Counted from the stretch's first letter, positions 43,364 through 55,292 are shown. The stretch is 64,000 nucleotides of DNA from Roseomonas sp. KE2513 (GCF_016107305.1 NZ_RCVR01000019.1:1-64000); one strand, 5' to 3'. Notes: generated from the letters alone by a model not told the origin. Made by a program: numbers and translations.

Positions 43364-45615
43364 TGGCCGAGCTCCTGCTCGAACTCCTCTCCGAGGAGAT
43401 CCCGGCCCGCATGCAGGCGCGCGCGGCTGAGGACCTCGCACGGCTGCTGGCCGAGGCGCTGAAGCCCGCCGGGCTGGCACTGGAGGCCCCGCGTACCATG
43501 CACGGCCCGCGCCGCATCGCGCTCGTCGCGGGGTTGCCCGCCGCGACGCCGGCCAGCGAGCGCGAGGAGAAGGGCCCCCGCCTCGGTGCCCCAGAGGCCG
43601 CGCTTGGCGGCTTCGCCCGCAAGCACGCGCTGCCCGAAGCTGCCATTGCCGCCATGCGCGCGGCGACCGGAGCAGCGGATGCGCCAGTCTATGAGGCGGA
43701 GGGGCTGACCATCCTCGCCCGCCCCGAGAAGTCCGGCGCCTCCTTCCTTCTTCGCCTGCAAAACCCCGCGCGCGCGAGCGCCGAGGTGCTGGCCGAGGCC
43801 GTCCCCGCCCTCATCCGCCGCTTTCCCTGGCCGAAGTCGATGCGCTGGGGCACCTCGGACCTCATCTGGGTCCGCCCCCTCCAGCGCATCCTCTGCGTGC
43901 TCGACGGCGCCGTGGTGCCTCTGTCGCTCGCCGAGGGCGACGATGCCGCGCACGGCCTGCGCTCGGCGAATCTGACCGAAGGCCACCGCATCCAGTCTCC
44001 CGGCGCCTTCCCCGTCGCCTCCGCCGCGGAATACGAGGCGGGCTTGCGGGAGCGTTCCGTCATTCCCGACGCTGCCGAGCGCGAGCGGATGATCGAGTCG
44101 GGCATCGCCGCCCTGGCCGAGGCCGAGGGGCTGGAGGTGGTGCCCGACCGCGGGTTGCTGGCCGAGGTCGCCGGGCTGGTCGAGTGGCCCGTCCCCCTGC
44201 TCGGCCGCATCGACGACGCCTTCATGGACCTGCCGCCCGAGCTGATGCGGACGACCATGCGGGTGAACCAGCGCTACTTCGCCCTTCGTCATAAAGAGGG
44301 GGACCACAAGGACGGCCGCCCCGCCGCCCGCTTCGCCCTTGTCGCCAATATCGCGGCGCATGACGGTGGCGCGGCCATCGTCGGCGGCAACGAGCGGGTG
44401 CTGCGCGCCCGCCTCTCCGACGCGCGCTTCTTCTGGGACCTCGACCTCAAGCAGCCGCTCGAGTCCTTCCTGCCGAAGCTCGACGCCGCCGTCTTCCACG
44501 CGAAGCTCGGCACCCAGGGCGACCGGGTGCGGCGGCTGGAGCGGCTGGCGCGGCATATCGCACCCATGGTCGGCGCCGAGCCCGATCTCGCCGCTCGCGC
44601 CGCCCGCCTGGCCAAGGCCGACCTCGCCTCGGGCATGGTCGGCGAGTTCCCGGAGCTGCAGGGGGTAATGGGCCGCTACTACGCGCTGCACGCCGGGGAG
44701 GACCCGCGCGTGGCCGAGGCGATCGGCGCGCATTACCGGCCGCTGGGGCCGGGGGACGCCGTGCCGTCAGAGCCGGTGGCGGTGGCCGCCGCGCTGGCCG
44801 ACAAGCTCGACCAGCTCGCCGGCTTCTTCGCGGCCGACGAGCGCCCAACCGGCTCTGGCGACCCCTACGCGCTGCGCCGGGCCGCGCTCGGCGTGATCCG
44901 CATCGTCCGCGAGAACCGGCTGCGCCTGCCGCTGGCCAATGCGGTGGCGGAGGCCTTCTTCGGCTACCCCATGGCCCAGGGCAGCACTGCGACGCCGGAG
45001 TTCGGCATGGCGGTGGCGGCGGAGCGTATGAACGCCGGCTGGAAGCCGCCCGCCGATTCGCCGCACCCGCCCATGGTGGCGGCCTTCGCGCAGGGCGTGG
45101 TGGAGTTCCTCGCCGAGCGCCTGCGCGTGCAGATGCGGGCCGAGGGGCTGCGTCACGACCTCGTGGCCGCCGCCTTCGGCACCTCGGGCGATGACGATCT
45201 GAACCGGCTGCTCGCCCGTGCGGACACGCTGCGCGACTTCCTCTCCACGCCCGAGGGAATGGACCTCCTGGCCGCCTATCGCCGGGCGGCGAACATCCTG
45301 CGCATCGAGGAGAAGAAGGACGGACGGAGCTACGCCGCCGCCATCATCCCCGACCTCCTCCGCGCGCCCGAGGAGATCGCCCTCGCCGCCGCGCTTGAGG
45401 CCGCGCGGCCAGCAGTGGGCGCCGCGCTCGGGCGCGAGGATTTCGAGGGCGCGATGGCAGCCCTCGCACCTTTGCGCGCCCCGGTGGATGCCTTTTTTGA
45501 TCGGGTAACCGTTAACGACCCGGATAGGGCTCTGCGCGAGAACCGGCTAGGATTGCTGGCGCTGCTGCGCGGGGCCATGGACGAGCTCGCCGACATCGCG
45601 CGCATCGAGGCTTGA
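43363..45615 (+). CDS. glyS: Glycyl-tRNA synthetase beta subunit
   Basis: A 750-residue beta subunit that binds tRNA-Gly. It starts AELLLELLSEEIPARMQ, has GPRRIALVAGLP, MRTTMRVNQRYFALR and an anticodon-binding/DALR-like end (FFDRVTVNDPDRALRENRLGLL). It overlaps glyQ by one base and is 11 bases before ppdK, an arrangement seen in Rhodospirillales. Confidence 0.96.
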   Translation: MAELLLELLSEEIPARMQARAAEDLARLLAEALKPAGLALEAPRTMHGPRRIALVAGLPAATPASEREEKGPRLGAPEAALGGFARKHALPEAAIAAMRAATGAADAPVYEAEGLTILARPEKSGASFLLRLQNPARASAEVLAEAVPALIRRFPWPKSMRWGTSDLIWVRPLQRILCVLDGAVVPLSLAEGDDAAHGLRSANLTEGHRIQSPGAFPVASAAEYEAGLRERSVIPDAAERERMIESGIAALAEAEGLEVVPDRGLLAEVAGLVEWPVPLLGRIDDAFMDLPPELMRTTMRVNQRYFALRHKEGDHKDGRPAARFALVANIAAHDGGAAIVGGNERVLRARLSDARFFWDLDLKQPLESFLPKLDAAVFHAKLGTQGDRVRRLERLARHIAPMVGAEPDLAARAARLAKADLASGMVGEFPELQGVMGRYYALHAGEDPRVAEAIGAHYRPLGPGDAVPSEPVAVAAALADKLDQLAGFFAADERPTGSGDPYALRRAALGVIRIVRENRLRLPLANAVAEAFFGYPMAQGSTATPEFGMAVAAERMNAGWKPPADSPHPPMVAAFAQGVVEFLAERLRVQMRAEGLRHDLVAAAFGTSGDDDLNRLLARADTLRDFLSTPEGMDLLAAYRRAANILRIEEKKDGRSYAAAIIPDLLRAPEEIALAAALEAARPAVGAALGREDFEGAMAALAPLRAPVDAFFDRVTVNDPDRALRENRLGLLALLRGAMDELADIARIEA

Positions 45616-45626
45616 AGGAACAGGTC

Positions 45627-48311
<2,685 letters not shown>

Positions 48312-48323
48312 GCGCATGATGGC

Positions 48324-48351
48324 CGCCCGGCCCCCATCCCGGGGCCGGGCG
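48324..48351 (+). terminator. Hairpin after ppdK
   Basis: Perfect 11-bp GC stem (CGCCCGGCCCC/GGGGCCGGGCG) with a CATCCC loop, 13 bases after the ppdK stop. No T-run. It also lies 23 bases before the next gene's ATG. Confidence 0.6.
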
Positions 48352-48373
48352 ACATCCTGCGGGAAGGAACGCC

Positions 48374-49126
48374 ATGCGGCAGGTCCGGCTGGAACACCTG
48401 AACACGAAGCTGTTCGAGGAGGGCGGTTTCACGGCCGCCATCATTCCCATCGGCGCCTGCGAGAGCCATGGGGACCACATGCCCTTCGGCACGGATGCGC
48501 TGACGGCCCACGCCCTGGCCATCCGCACGGCCGAGCAACTGCGCTCCACTTTCGTGCTGCCACCGCTGAATTTCGGCATGAGCGACCACTACCGGCACAA
48601 GCCGATCTGCATCTCGCTCTCCAGCGACACGCAGGTGCGGGTGCTGAAGGACATGATCCTGTCCCTCCATCACTGGGGCATTCACCGCGTCCTCATCCTC
48701 AACGGGCATGACGGCAACATCCCCTGCGCCGAGATCGCCGCGCGAGAGGTCAAAGTCGCTCATCCCGAGATGTCGCTCGCCGTTCTCGACTGGTGGGTGG
48801 TCGTCCCGCACATGCTGCCGAAGGACCTGTTCGAGGTTTGGAACGGCTGGGGCCATGCCGGGGAGGTCGAGACCTCGATCGGGCTGAGCCTGTTCCCCGA
48901 CCTGATGCACATGGCCGAGGCCCGCGGCATGGTCCCGAAGGTGGACCCGCTGATGAAGGAAATCTGGACTTTTGACGAACTGACGCACCATGGCGCGACC
49001 GGCGCGCCCGCCCGCGCGACCAAGGAGAAGGGCGACCGGATCGCGGAGGCGGTGGTGACCTACCTCGTGAACTACATGACGCGTTTCGAGACCCAAGGGC
49101 TGCGCTACGATCCGACCGAGGCCTGA
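48374..49126 (+). CDS. Creatininase family protein
   Basis: A 250-residue member of the creatininase/amidohydrolase family. Metal ligands fit IPIGACESHGDHMPFGTD and LILNGHDGNIP, with the glutamate in GHAGEVETSIGL. Members hydrolyse creatinine or, in other subgroups, act in formamide, mycofactocin or riboflavin-related pathways; which applies is not clear. It follows ppdK in the same direction after a hairpin, so it may be a separate unit. Confidence 0.85.
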   Translation: MRQVRLEHLNTKLFEEGGFTAAIIPIGACESHGDHMPFGTDALTAHALAIRTAEQLRSTFVLPPLNFGMSDHYRHKPICISLSSDTQVRVLKDMILSLHHWGIHRVLILNGHDGNIPCAEIAAREVKVAHPEMSLAVLDWWVVVPHMLPKDLFEVWNGWGHAGEVETSIGLSLFPDLMHMAEARGMVPKVDPLMKEIWTFDELTHHGATGAPARATKEKGDRIAEAVVTYLVNYMTRFETQGLRYDPTEA

Positions 49127-49180
49127 CCAGGCTAGGGGCGGTACACTCGCTGAGCCTCCGCGCTTCTCGCTTTGACCTGG

Positions 49181-49415
49181 GGACAGGAAGGAGGAGTTTT
49201 TCCTCTCCGCAAACCTCTCACCATCATCCTCTTCTACTTTTTCGGGTAGTTCTACGACCGGTGCGCTCCGGGTCATGGATCTGAGGCGACGGCACGCCCG
49301 GGAGGGGCGCAGCCTAAGAAGCGGCCTCTACCACCGCGCCCGCGAAGCCAAACAGGGGGCCAGGGGCCTCAGACCCCTGGCGGGTGAGGTCTGGAGAGGG
49401 CAGGGCCCTCTCCAG
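49181..49415 (-). repeat. Multi-hairpin intergenic repeat, copy D
   Basis: This sits between the convergent creatininase and xth genes. It has an imperfect GGAcAGGAA/TTCCTcTCC stem (49181-49208), a core half CCATCATC (49221-49228), an 8-bp stem GCCAGGGG/CCCCTGGC (49359-49381) and a perfect 11-bp stem CTGGAGAGGGC-AGG-GCCCTCTCCAG (49391-49415). Same orientation as copy C. Confidence 0.7.
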
Positions 49416-49423
49416 GCCGGTTC

Positions 49424-50254
49424 CTAAACCGCAATCTCCACCAGCACCGGAACATGGTCACTCGTCTGGACCCAGTCCCGCGCATCCTTCAGCACCGCGT
49501 GGCGCTTCAGGCCCGGCGCCAGATCCTGGCTGACCCAGACATGGTCCAGCCGTCGCCCACGGTTCGCCGCGCGCCAGTCCTTCGCGCGGTAGGACCACCA
49601 CGTGTAAAGCTTCTCCTCCGCCGGCACGAAGTGGCGGAGGGCGTCGTACCATTTGCCCGCCTCCTGCCAGCGGGTGATGGCTTCCACCTCGACGGGCGTG
49701 TGCGAGACGACGCCCGCCATCTGCTTGTGGCTCCAGACGTCGTGTTCCATCGGGGCGATGTTCAGGTCGCCAACGAGCACGGCGCGCCTGGCTTGCCCGC
49801 GCCCGGCGGTCCAGGCGGTCACCTCGGCCACGAAGTCCAGCTTATGGGCGAATTTCGGGTTCACGGCCGGGTCGGGCACGTCCCCGCCGGCGGGGACGTA
49901 GAAGTTGTGCACCTCGACCGGCCCGCCCGGCAGGTCCACGGAGACGCCGAGGTGGCGGCAATCGCCCTTGCCGCACCAGTCCTGCCCATCAGGAAGAACG
50001 GTCAGCGGGTGGCGCGAGAGGACGGCGACGCCGTTGTAGCCTTTCATCCCCGTGATGACGCGGTGCTCGTAGCCGAGGGCGGCCGCGGCCTCGTGGGGGA
50101 AGTGCTCGTCCGGCGTCTTCGTCTCCTGCAGGCAGAGGACGTCGGGGTCGAGCGCCTCCACAACGCCGGCAAGAAGCGGCGCGCGGAGGCGGACGGAGTT
50201 GATGTTCCAGGTGGCCACGCGAAGCGGCGCGGCCGCCGAGGAGAGTGCCGCCAT
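49424..50254 (-). CDS. xth: Exodeoxyribonuclease III
   Basis: A 276-residue apurinic/apyrimidinic endonuclease and 3'-5' exonuclease of base excision repair. Motifs are ATWNINSVR, LQETKTPD, GDLNIAP and the terminal SDHVPV. Its ATG overlaps the upstream gene's stop by one base, so it is co-transcribed with the FAH-family gene. Confidence 0.95.
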   Translation of the reverse strand: MAALSSAAAPLRVATWNINSVRLRAPLLAGVVEALDPDVLCLQETKTPDEHFPHEAAAALGYEHRVITGMKGYNGVAVLSRHPLTVLPDGQDWCGKGDCRHLGVSVDLPGGPVEVHNFYVPAGGDVPDPAVNPKFAHKLDFVAEVTAWTAGRGQARRAVLVGDLNIAPMEHDVWSHKQMAGVVSHTPVEVEAITRWQEAGKWYDALRHFVPAEEKLYTWWSYRAKDWRAANRGRRLDHVWVSQDLAPGLKRHAVLKDARDWVQTSDHVPVLVEIAV

Positions 50255-50937
50255 CAGACGATGCGGGTCGTGACCGTTCCGACGCCTTCGATCACGCCCT
50301 CCAGCAGGTCGCCCCGCTGCACGGCGGCCACGTTCTCGGGCGTGCCGGTCATGATGAGGTCGCCGGGCTCGAGCTTCACGAGGCGGGAGAGGTTCGCGAT
50401 CACCTCCGGCACGGCCCAGATCATCTTCGAGAGATCGGAGGTCTGGCGGACCTGGCCGTTCACCTTCAGCTCGATGAGTCCCTTGCCGGGATTGATGGAG
50501 CCGGCCGGCACCAGTTCGCCGAGCGGGGCGGAGTGGTCGAAGGCCTTGCCCATGTCCCAGGGGCGGCCGGTCTTCTTCGCGGCGTTCTGTAGGTCGCGGC
50601 GGGTCATGTCGAGACCGGCGCAGTAACCCCAGACATGGTTCAGCGCGTCCGCCTCGGCGATGTCGCTGCCGCTGACGCCGATGGCGACGACGAGCTCCAT
50701 CTCGTGATGAAGGTCCTTCGTCTCGCTCGGGTAGGGCATGTCGGCGCCGTTGATGACGATCGAGTCAGCAGGCTTGGTGAAGTAGAAGGGCGGCTCGCGG
50801 TCGGGGTCGCTGCCCATCTCGCGCGCGTGCTCAGCATAATTGCGGCCGACGCAGAAGATGCGACGCACCGGAAAGAGGCCGCCGCCGCGCACGGGCAGGG
50901 CCGCGACGGCGGGTGGGGCGATGACGTAGTCGGCCAT
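50254..50937 (-). CDS. Fumarylacetoacetate hydrolase family protein
   Basis: A 227-residue member of the FAH family with FCVGRNYAEHAREMG, KPADSIV and HHEMELVVAIG, where the E-x-E/D metal ligands lie, and GDLIMTGTPENVAAVQRGD. Members include acylpyruvases, oxaloacetate decarboxylases and catabolic hydratases; the reaction here is not settled. It is the first gene of the pair with xth. Confidence 0.9.
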   Translation of the reverse strand: MADYVIAPPAVAALPVRGGGLFPVRRIFCVGRNYAEHAREMGSDPDREPPFYFTKPADSIVINGADMPYPSETKDLHHEMELVVAIGVSGSDIAEADALNHVWGYCAGLDMTRRDLQNAAKKTGRPWDMGKAFDHSAPLGELVPAGSINPGKGLIELKVNGQVRQTSDLSKMIWAVPEVIANLSRLVKLEPGDLIMTGTPENVAAVQRGDLLEGVIEGVGTVTTRIV

Positions 50938-51266
50938 GGGCAGGGGGTCCGGTTCAGGGATCGCCCGAGGGTATAGGCCGGTCGAGGGGAGCCGAATAGC
51001 CGAGCCGGCCGCGTGAATGCCGGATCCCGCGCCGGAAAAAAGTGGCGCCCGGTAAGGGGGGTCACCGGGCGCCGTACGCTACTTTCCGATCGGATTACCT
51101 TATTGGTCGGGTGAGCCGGCAGGGGAGGCCAGCCACCACTGGCTCGTCACCAGCGACGCAACATTACCAATATCCACAGGTGGAATGCAAAGCGGACTCC
51201 CCCGGCTGCAATCACAGCAGCGTGAGCCCCTTAGTTTTCCCACAGAACATACAATCGAATTCGTAA
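50938..51266. other. 329-base intergenic stretch
   Basis: Between two minus-strand genes. It holds the Rho-independent terminator at 51044-51073 and presumably the promoter of the FAH-xth pair on its left. The segment 51074-51266 is clearly AT-richer than the surrounding DNA, but no gene, tRNA or palindrome was recognised in it. Confidence 0.5.
51044..51073 (-). terminator. Rho-independent terminator
   Basis: Perfect 10-bp stem GGCGCCCGGT/ACCGGGCGCC with a 10-base loop. On the minus strand it is followed by CTTTTTTCC. It would end transcripts from the PuuD-like gene, about 190 bases upstream on that strand. Confidence 0.75.
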
Positions 51267-52073
51267 CTATTCCGCTGCCACAGACATCGGAAACTCGCTT
51301 TCGGCTCGACGCCGCTCCGCAAACTGGAGCGCGGCCTCGCCGAAACGATCAAAGATCCGGCGGGAGAGCTGGTCCCGTTCCCAGTCATATTCAGGATGCC
51401 ACTGCACGCCCACCGCGAAGCCCGGCGCGCCCTCAATGCTCGCCGCCTCGATCGTGCCGTCGGCTGCCCAAGCCTCGGGGCGCAGCCGCGGCGCCGCCCG
51501 GGCCACGCCCTGATTGTGCAGGGAGTTCACCGGCACGGCCGCCGGATCGTAGGAGAGGCCTTCCCAGAGGTGAGCGAGGCCGCTTCCCGGTGCAACGCGC
51601 ACGGGGTGGGCCTTGCCAGTCTTCACCCGCGCGAGCGTCTGGTCGCTCGGCGTGGAGTGGTCCATCCGGCCGTCGATGTCCTGGATCCGCTGGTCGAGGG
51701 AGCCGCCGAGGGCGACGTTCAGCTCCTGGAAGCCGCGGCAGATCGCGAGGAGCGGCACGCCCTCGGCCACCGCCGCGCGGATGAGGGGAAGGGTGGTTGC
51801 GTCCCGCGCTAGGTCCTCGGGCGTGCCCTCCGCATGGCAAGGGCCATCATAGTAGACCGGGCAGACGTTCGACCGGCTGCCCGTCAGCAACAGGCCGTCC
51901 AGCCGCGAGAGGAGTTCCCGCGAGACCTCCTCGCCTGCGGCGGGAAGCAGCACCGGCATCCCGCCGACTGGGCCTAGCACCACCCGGACATAGTGATCCG
52001 ATGCAGCGTGGTTCGGCATCCCCGTGGGGCCGAAAGGCTTGATGCAACAGGAAATGCCAATCAGGGGCCTCAT
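51267..52073 (-). CDS. Class I glutamine amidotransferase-like hydrolase (PuuD-like)
   Basis: A 268-residue gamma-glutamyl hydrolase of the peptidase C26 type. The nucleophile cysteine is in LLAICRGFQELN, and the His/Glu pair is in GVQWHPEYD. PuuD-type members split gamma-glutamyl-GABA in putrescine breakdown. No other puu genes are nearby, so the substrate is inferred. The ATG giving MRPLIGIS is chosen over a 12-residue extension with four cysteines/basic residues. Confidence 0.88.
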   Translation of the reverse strand: MRPLIGISCCIKPFGPTGMPNHAASDHYVRVVLGPVGGMPVLLPAAGEEVSRELLSRLDGLLLTGSRSNVCPVYYDGPCHAEGTPEDLARDATTLPLIRAAVAEGVPLLAICRGFQELNVALGGSLDQRIQDIDGRMDHSTPSDQTLARVKTGKAHPVRVAPGSGLAHLWEGLSYDPAAVPVNSLHNQGVARAAPRLRPEAWAADGTIEAASIEGAPGFAVGVQWHPEYDWERDQLSRRIFDRFGEAALQFAERRRAESEFPMSVAAE

Positions 52074-52248
52074 GCTGCCTATGTCGCAACGGCAGCATGT
52101 CAGTTTCAAGGCAGAAGCGACGCAAGTCCGGTCGATCTGGCCTGCGCGCCATGCCTGTGGCCCGCCGGCCGCACCGATTTAGCGGCATTGCCCCACCGGG
52201 CTTGCGCTACTCAGGGACCTCACGCGCGCCAGAAGCCCAAGGACACGA

Positions 52249-52887
52249 CTAATTGTTGTCAACGGGGCCGGCCTGGAAACGCGGGTCATTGAAGTCGAAG
52301 ACGGCCCGGTCCAGCCGCACGCCCGTTTCGATGGCGGAGAGGGTGACGCGGGTGGTGCGCCCCTGGCCATCCACCACCAGCCACTGCCGCAGTTCCATCG
52401 GGCTTTCCGCGAAGACGAGGGTGATGCGCCCCTCCGCCGGGTTCGCGGTGCGGTACACCGTCACCCGCAACAGCCCGCCCTCGCGCTGCACCCCCGCCAC
52501 GGTCACATCGCCCGAAAGCACGATTCGCTCCCGCAGGAGGATGCCGAGCGGCGTGGAGCCGACGGGCACGATGGAGGGCTGCCGCAACTCCTTGTCGTAG
52601 TGCATGAACTGCCCGGCATTGGCGATCAGCAGCAGCGGCTCCGGCGGGTCGTAGTCAAAGCGCATGCGCCCGGGCCGCCAGATCAGCGCCGTTCCCTGGG
52701 CCGTCGCCCCGTTCTGGGCGATCTGGATGAAGCGGGCGCGCAGCGTGGTCAGGCCGTTGAGGTAGGCCTCCACGCGCTGGACATCCGCGCGGTCCCGCGC
52801 CGAGAGGGCCGCGCCCTGGGCAGTGGCCGGGCCCGCGGGTGGCAGCAAGGACAGAAGTGGGAGGGCGGCGAGGAGACGTCTGCGCAT
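52249..52887 (-). CDS. lolA: Outer-membrane lipoprotein carrier protein LolA-like
   Basis: A 212-residue exported protein with a signal peptide (about residues 1-24) and the LolA fold: RVEAYLNGLTTLRARFIQ, IWRPGRMRFDYDPPEPLLL, then LLRERIVLSGDVTV. LolA shuttles lipoproteins across the periplasm to the outer membrane. It is divergent from the small glycosyltransferase-like gene. Confidence 0.9.
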   Translation of the reverse strand: MRRRLLAALPLLSLLPPAGPATAQGAALSARDRADVQRVEAYLNGLTTLRARFIQIAQNGATAQGTALIWRPGRMRFDYDPPEPLLLIANAGQFMHYDKELRQPSIVPVGSTPLGILLRERIVLSGDVTVAGVQREGGLLRVTVYRTANPAEGRITLVFAESPMELRQWLVVDGQGRTTRVTLSAIETGVRLDRAVFDFNDPRFQAGPVDNN

Positions 52888-53019
52888 GCGGGTCAGATGG
52901 CGCGGGAAGGCGGTCGGGGGAAGGGCTGAGGGGAAGCGAGGGGATGAAACCCGGTTTGGAACCGAAATGCCCGGCCCGCGTTAAGCTAAATGTAAGACTG
53001 ATCGGTCTTCACTCCCAGT

Positions 53020-53682
53020 ATGGACACCATGGCCACCGCCCTCCACCGGTCCTCGATCCGCACCGACCTCCCCTGGGCCGCGGCCCAGCCCGGGAACGCG
53101 CGCCCGGCGGCACCGGGTGCGGGCCTGCCTGTCGCCGTCGTCTGCGTTTCGGTGGGGCCGCAGGATCTGCCGGGGCTGCGCTCGTTCCTCCTCTCGCTTG
53201 CCCACTCCCGCGCGGCGTGCGGCGTGCCGGTAGCCCGTGGCGCCCTGGCCGTCCTCATCCTCGCCTCGCCGGTGACGGAGGCTTTGGCGGCCGTGGGCGG
53301 GATGGTGGCCGACTATCCCTTCCCGCTGCGCGTCGAGGCGCCGGCTGATGCACCTGGCGCCGCTCGGCTGGCTGCCGAATGGGCGGCTGCCCTGGGTGCG
53401 CCGGACCTTCCCGTGCTGCTGGCCGACGCGGCCGCGCCGGTCGCCCCGCGCTGGGCCTATGAGACACTCTCTGCCCTGCGGGATGGCGCCGACATCGTCT
53501 CCGCCCGCAGCGGCTTCCTGGAGCGCCTGCTGTTTGGGCCCGGCCGGCCGGTTGCTCTATCCGGCAAGGCGCGCCGCGCGATGGAGGGTTATGCCGGGTC
53601 GCGCGCTGATGTTGGCTGGACCGGCCGCTTCTCCCCCTGGCGCCGCCCCCGGCATTCCGGGCTGCTCTCCGTCACCCACTAG
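53020..53682 (+). CDS. Hypothetical protein, family 2 glycosyltransferase-like
   Basis: A 220-residue protein with weak likeness to family 2 glycosyltransferases: AVVCVSVGPQDLPGLRSFL, then PVLLADAAAPVAPRWAYETL and ALRDGADIVSA, resembling the nucleotide-binding and DAD-type regions. The metal-binding DxD is not clear (LLADAAAP). It is short for an active enzyme. It is upstream of the ArsR gene, 88 bases away on the same strand. Confidence 0.5.
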   Translation: MDTMATALHRSSIRTDLPWAAAQPGNARPAAPGAGLPVAVVCVSVGPQDLPGLRSFLLSLAHSRAACGVPVARGALAVLILASPVTEALAAVGGMVADYPFPLRVEAPADAPGAARLAAEWAAALGAPDLPVLLADAAAPVAPRWAYETLSALRDGADIVSARSGFLERLLFGPGRPVALSGKARRAMEGYAGSRADVGWTGRFSPWRRPRHSGLLSVTH

Positions 53683-53770
53683 GCGAACCGTTCCTGGCAG
53701 GGCGCAACGCGCCCTGGACAGAACGCCCGCGGCCCCCGAGACTCCGCGCCTGAAGGCGGCGAGGTGAGCA

Positions 53771-54109
53771 GTGCGGGGCAGGATCGGCGACGACCAGGTG
53801 GTGGAGCTGGCCGAGATGTTCCGGCTGATGAGCGATCCCACGCGGCTCAGTATCATCCTCGCCTGCCTGGATGCTCCTGCCGCGGTTGGGGAAATGGCGG
53901 AGCGCATCGGCATCTCCGGCAGCCTCGTCTCGCACCACCTGCGCCTGCTCCGCGCGGCGCGGCTGCTGCAGGCGGACCGGCGCGGCCGTCAGGTCTTCTA
54001 TGCGGTGATGGACCAGCACGTGCGCTCCATGCTGACCGACATGGTGGACCACGTGACCGAGGACGGCGCCGAGGGGGAGTCCGAAGGCGAGGTCGCCTCG
54101 CCCGGCTGA
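53771..54109 (+). CDS. ArsR/SmtB family metal-sensing repressor
   Basis: A 112-residue winged-helix repressor (FRLMSDPTRLSIILAC; SGSLVSHHLRLLRAARLL). Near the C-terminus it has D81-x-H83-x10-H94-x2-E97, which matches the alpha-5 zinc site of SmtB/CzrA-type sensors. Such proteins release DNA when zinc (or cobalt) binds. The alpha-3 cysteine site is absent. The start is a GTG. No metal transporter gene is adjacent; the next genes are the cta oxidase operon, which it could influence. Confidence 0.88.
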   Translation: MRGRIGDDQVVELAEMFRLMSDPTRLSIILACLDAPAAVGEMAERIGISGSLVSHHLRLLRAARLLQADRRGRQVFYAVMDQHVRSMLTDMVDHVTEDGAEGESEGEVASPG

Positions 54110-54135
54110 GGCGCTTTCGCTGCGGGCTGCACCCC

Positions 54136-54156
54136 GTGGGATTAACATCATCCCAC
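54136..54156. promoter_or_regulatory. Inverted repeat GTGGGAT-N7-ATCCCAC
   Basis: Perfect 7-7-7 repeat in the gap between the ArsR-type regulator and coxB. It could be an operator for the regulator or a hairpin in its transcript. Confidence 0.35.
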
Positions 54157-54167
54157 TCTTGGCGTGG

Positions 54168-54183
54168 GCCCTTCCCGAAGGGC
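54168..54183 (+). terminator. Hairpin after the ArsR gene
   Basis: GCCCTT-CCCG-AAGGGC 6-bp stem with a four-base loop, then GTTTCC. It lies before the coxB promoter region and may end the regulator transcript. Confidence 0.4.
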
Positions 54184-54359
54184 GTTTCCGCCCAATCTTG
54201 TGCGGCGCGGCGCCGCGTGATTAGTGTCGCCGGAGAACCCTCCCGTGCGCGGGGGCGGTACAAGCCGGCGCGCTCTGCGCCGGGACGGGACAGTGAAGCG
54301 GCGCGTGGCCGCCGGGCGTGCGTGGCGCGGCCTGCGGAACACCGGATCAGGACGGCGGA

Positions 54360-55265
54360 ATGCGGCGGATTTTCTCGAAGACCCGGGCCCTATCGACAGC
54401 CCTGGGCATGATGCTCCTGGCCGGGAGCGGCGCCTTCGCGCAGTCGCCCCCGGCGGGCCAGGCGCTCGGCGTTCCCGAACCCTGGGCTATGGGGTTGCAG
54501 CCGGCCTTCGGGCCGGTGAAGGCGGCGATTCACGACTTCAACGACCTCGTGCTCTACATCATCATCGGGATCACGATCTTCGTGGCCGCGCTGCTGGCCT
54601 GGGTGATCTTCCGCTATGCGGCGAAGCGGAACCCCCAGCCCTCCCGCACGAGCCACAACACCGTGCTCGAGATCGCCTGGACCGTCGTGCCGGTGCTGAT
54701 CCTGCTCGTCATCGCCATCCCCTCCTTCCGCCTCATCTACTACGAGGACCGGGCCCGGGACGCGGACATGACCGTGAACGTGCAGGGCCGTCAGTGGTAC
54801 TGGCATTACGAGTACCCGGATAACGGCAACTTCAACTTCGACAGCTACCCGATCGCCGAGGGTGACCTCCGCCCGGGCCAGCTGCGCAACTTGGCGGTGG
54901 ACAACCCCCTGGTGGTGCCCGTGGGCGCGACAATCCGCGTGATCACCACCGGCCACGACGTGATCCACTCCTTCTTCGTGCCGAGCCTCGGTGTGCAGAA
55001 GTACACCATCCCCGGCCGTACGCTGGAGACCTGGTTCCGCGCCGACCGCGAGGGCACCTTCTACGGCCAGTGCAACCAGATCTGCGGCAACAACCACTGG
55101 TTCATGCCGATCGCCGTCCGTGCCGTGCCGCGGGCCGAGTTCGACGCCTGGGCGGCCGAGGCGAAGCAGAAGTTCGCCGAGGGCGCTGCCCCCGGCTGGC
55201 CTGAGCGCGACCGCGCCACTTCGGTCGCGGTGGCTGATACCCCCTCCGTGGAGGTCCGCCGGTAA
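54360..55265 (+). CDS. coxB: Cytochrome c oxidase subunit II
   Basis: A 301-residue subunit II (CtaC). It has a signal sequence (about residues 1-28), two helices (about 60-82 and 104-124) and a periplasmic cupredoxin domain with the CuA ligands: the histidine in GHDVIHSFFVP and GQCNQICGNNHWFM (C-x3-C-x3-H-x2-M). It accepts electrons from cytochrome c. The ATG at 54360 begins the leader properly. It heads the operon coxB-ctaD-ctaB-orf-ctaG-ctaE-SURF1. Confidence 0.96.
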   Translation: MRRIFSKTRALSTALGMMLLAGSGAFAQSPPAGQALGVPEPWAMGLQPAFGPVKAAIHDFNDLVLYIIIGITIFVAALLAWVIFRYAAKRNPQPSRTSHNTVLEIAWTVVPVLILLVIAIPSFRLIYYEDRARDADMTVNVQGRQWYWHYEYPDNGNFNFDSYPIAEGDLRPGQLRNLAVDNPLVVPVGATIRVITTGHDVIHSFFVPSLGVQKYTIPGRTLETWFRADREGTFYGQCNQICGNNHWFMPIAVRAVPRAEFDAWAAEAKQKFAEGAAPGWPERDRATSVAVADTPSVEVRR

Positions 55266-55292
55266 GGCGGCCTGACAGGAAGAAGAGAGACC

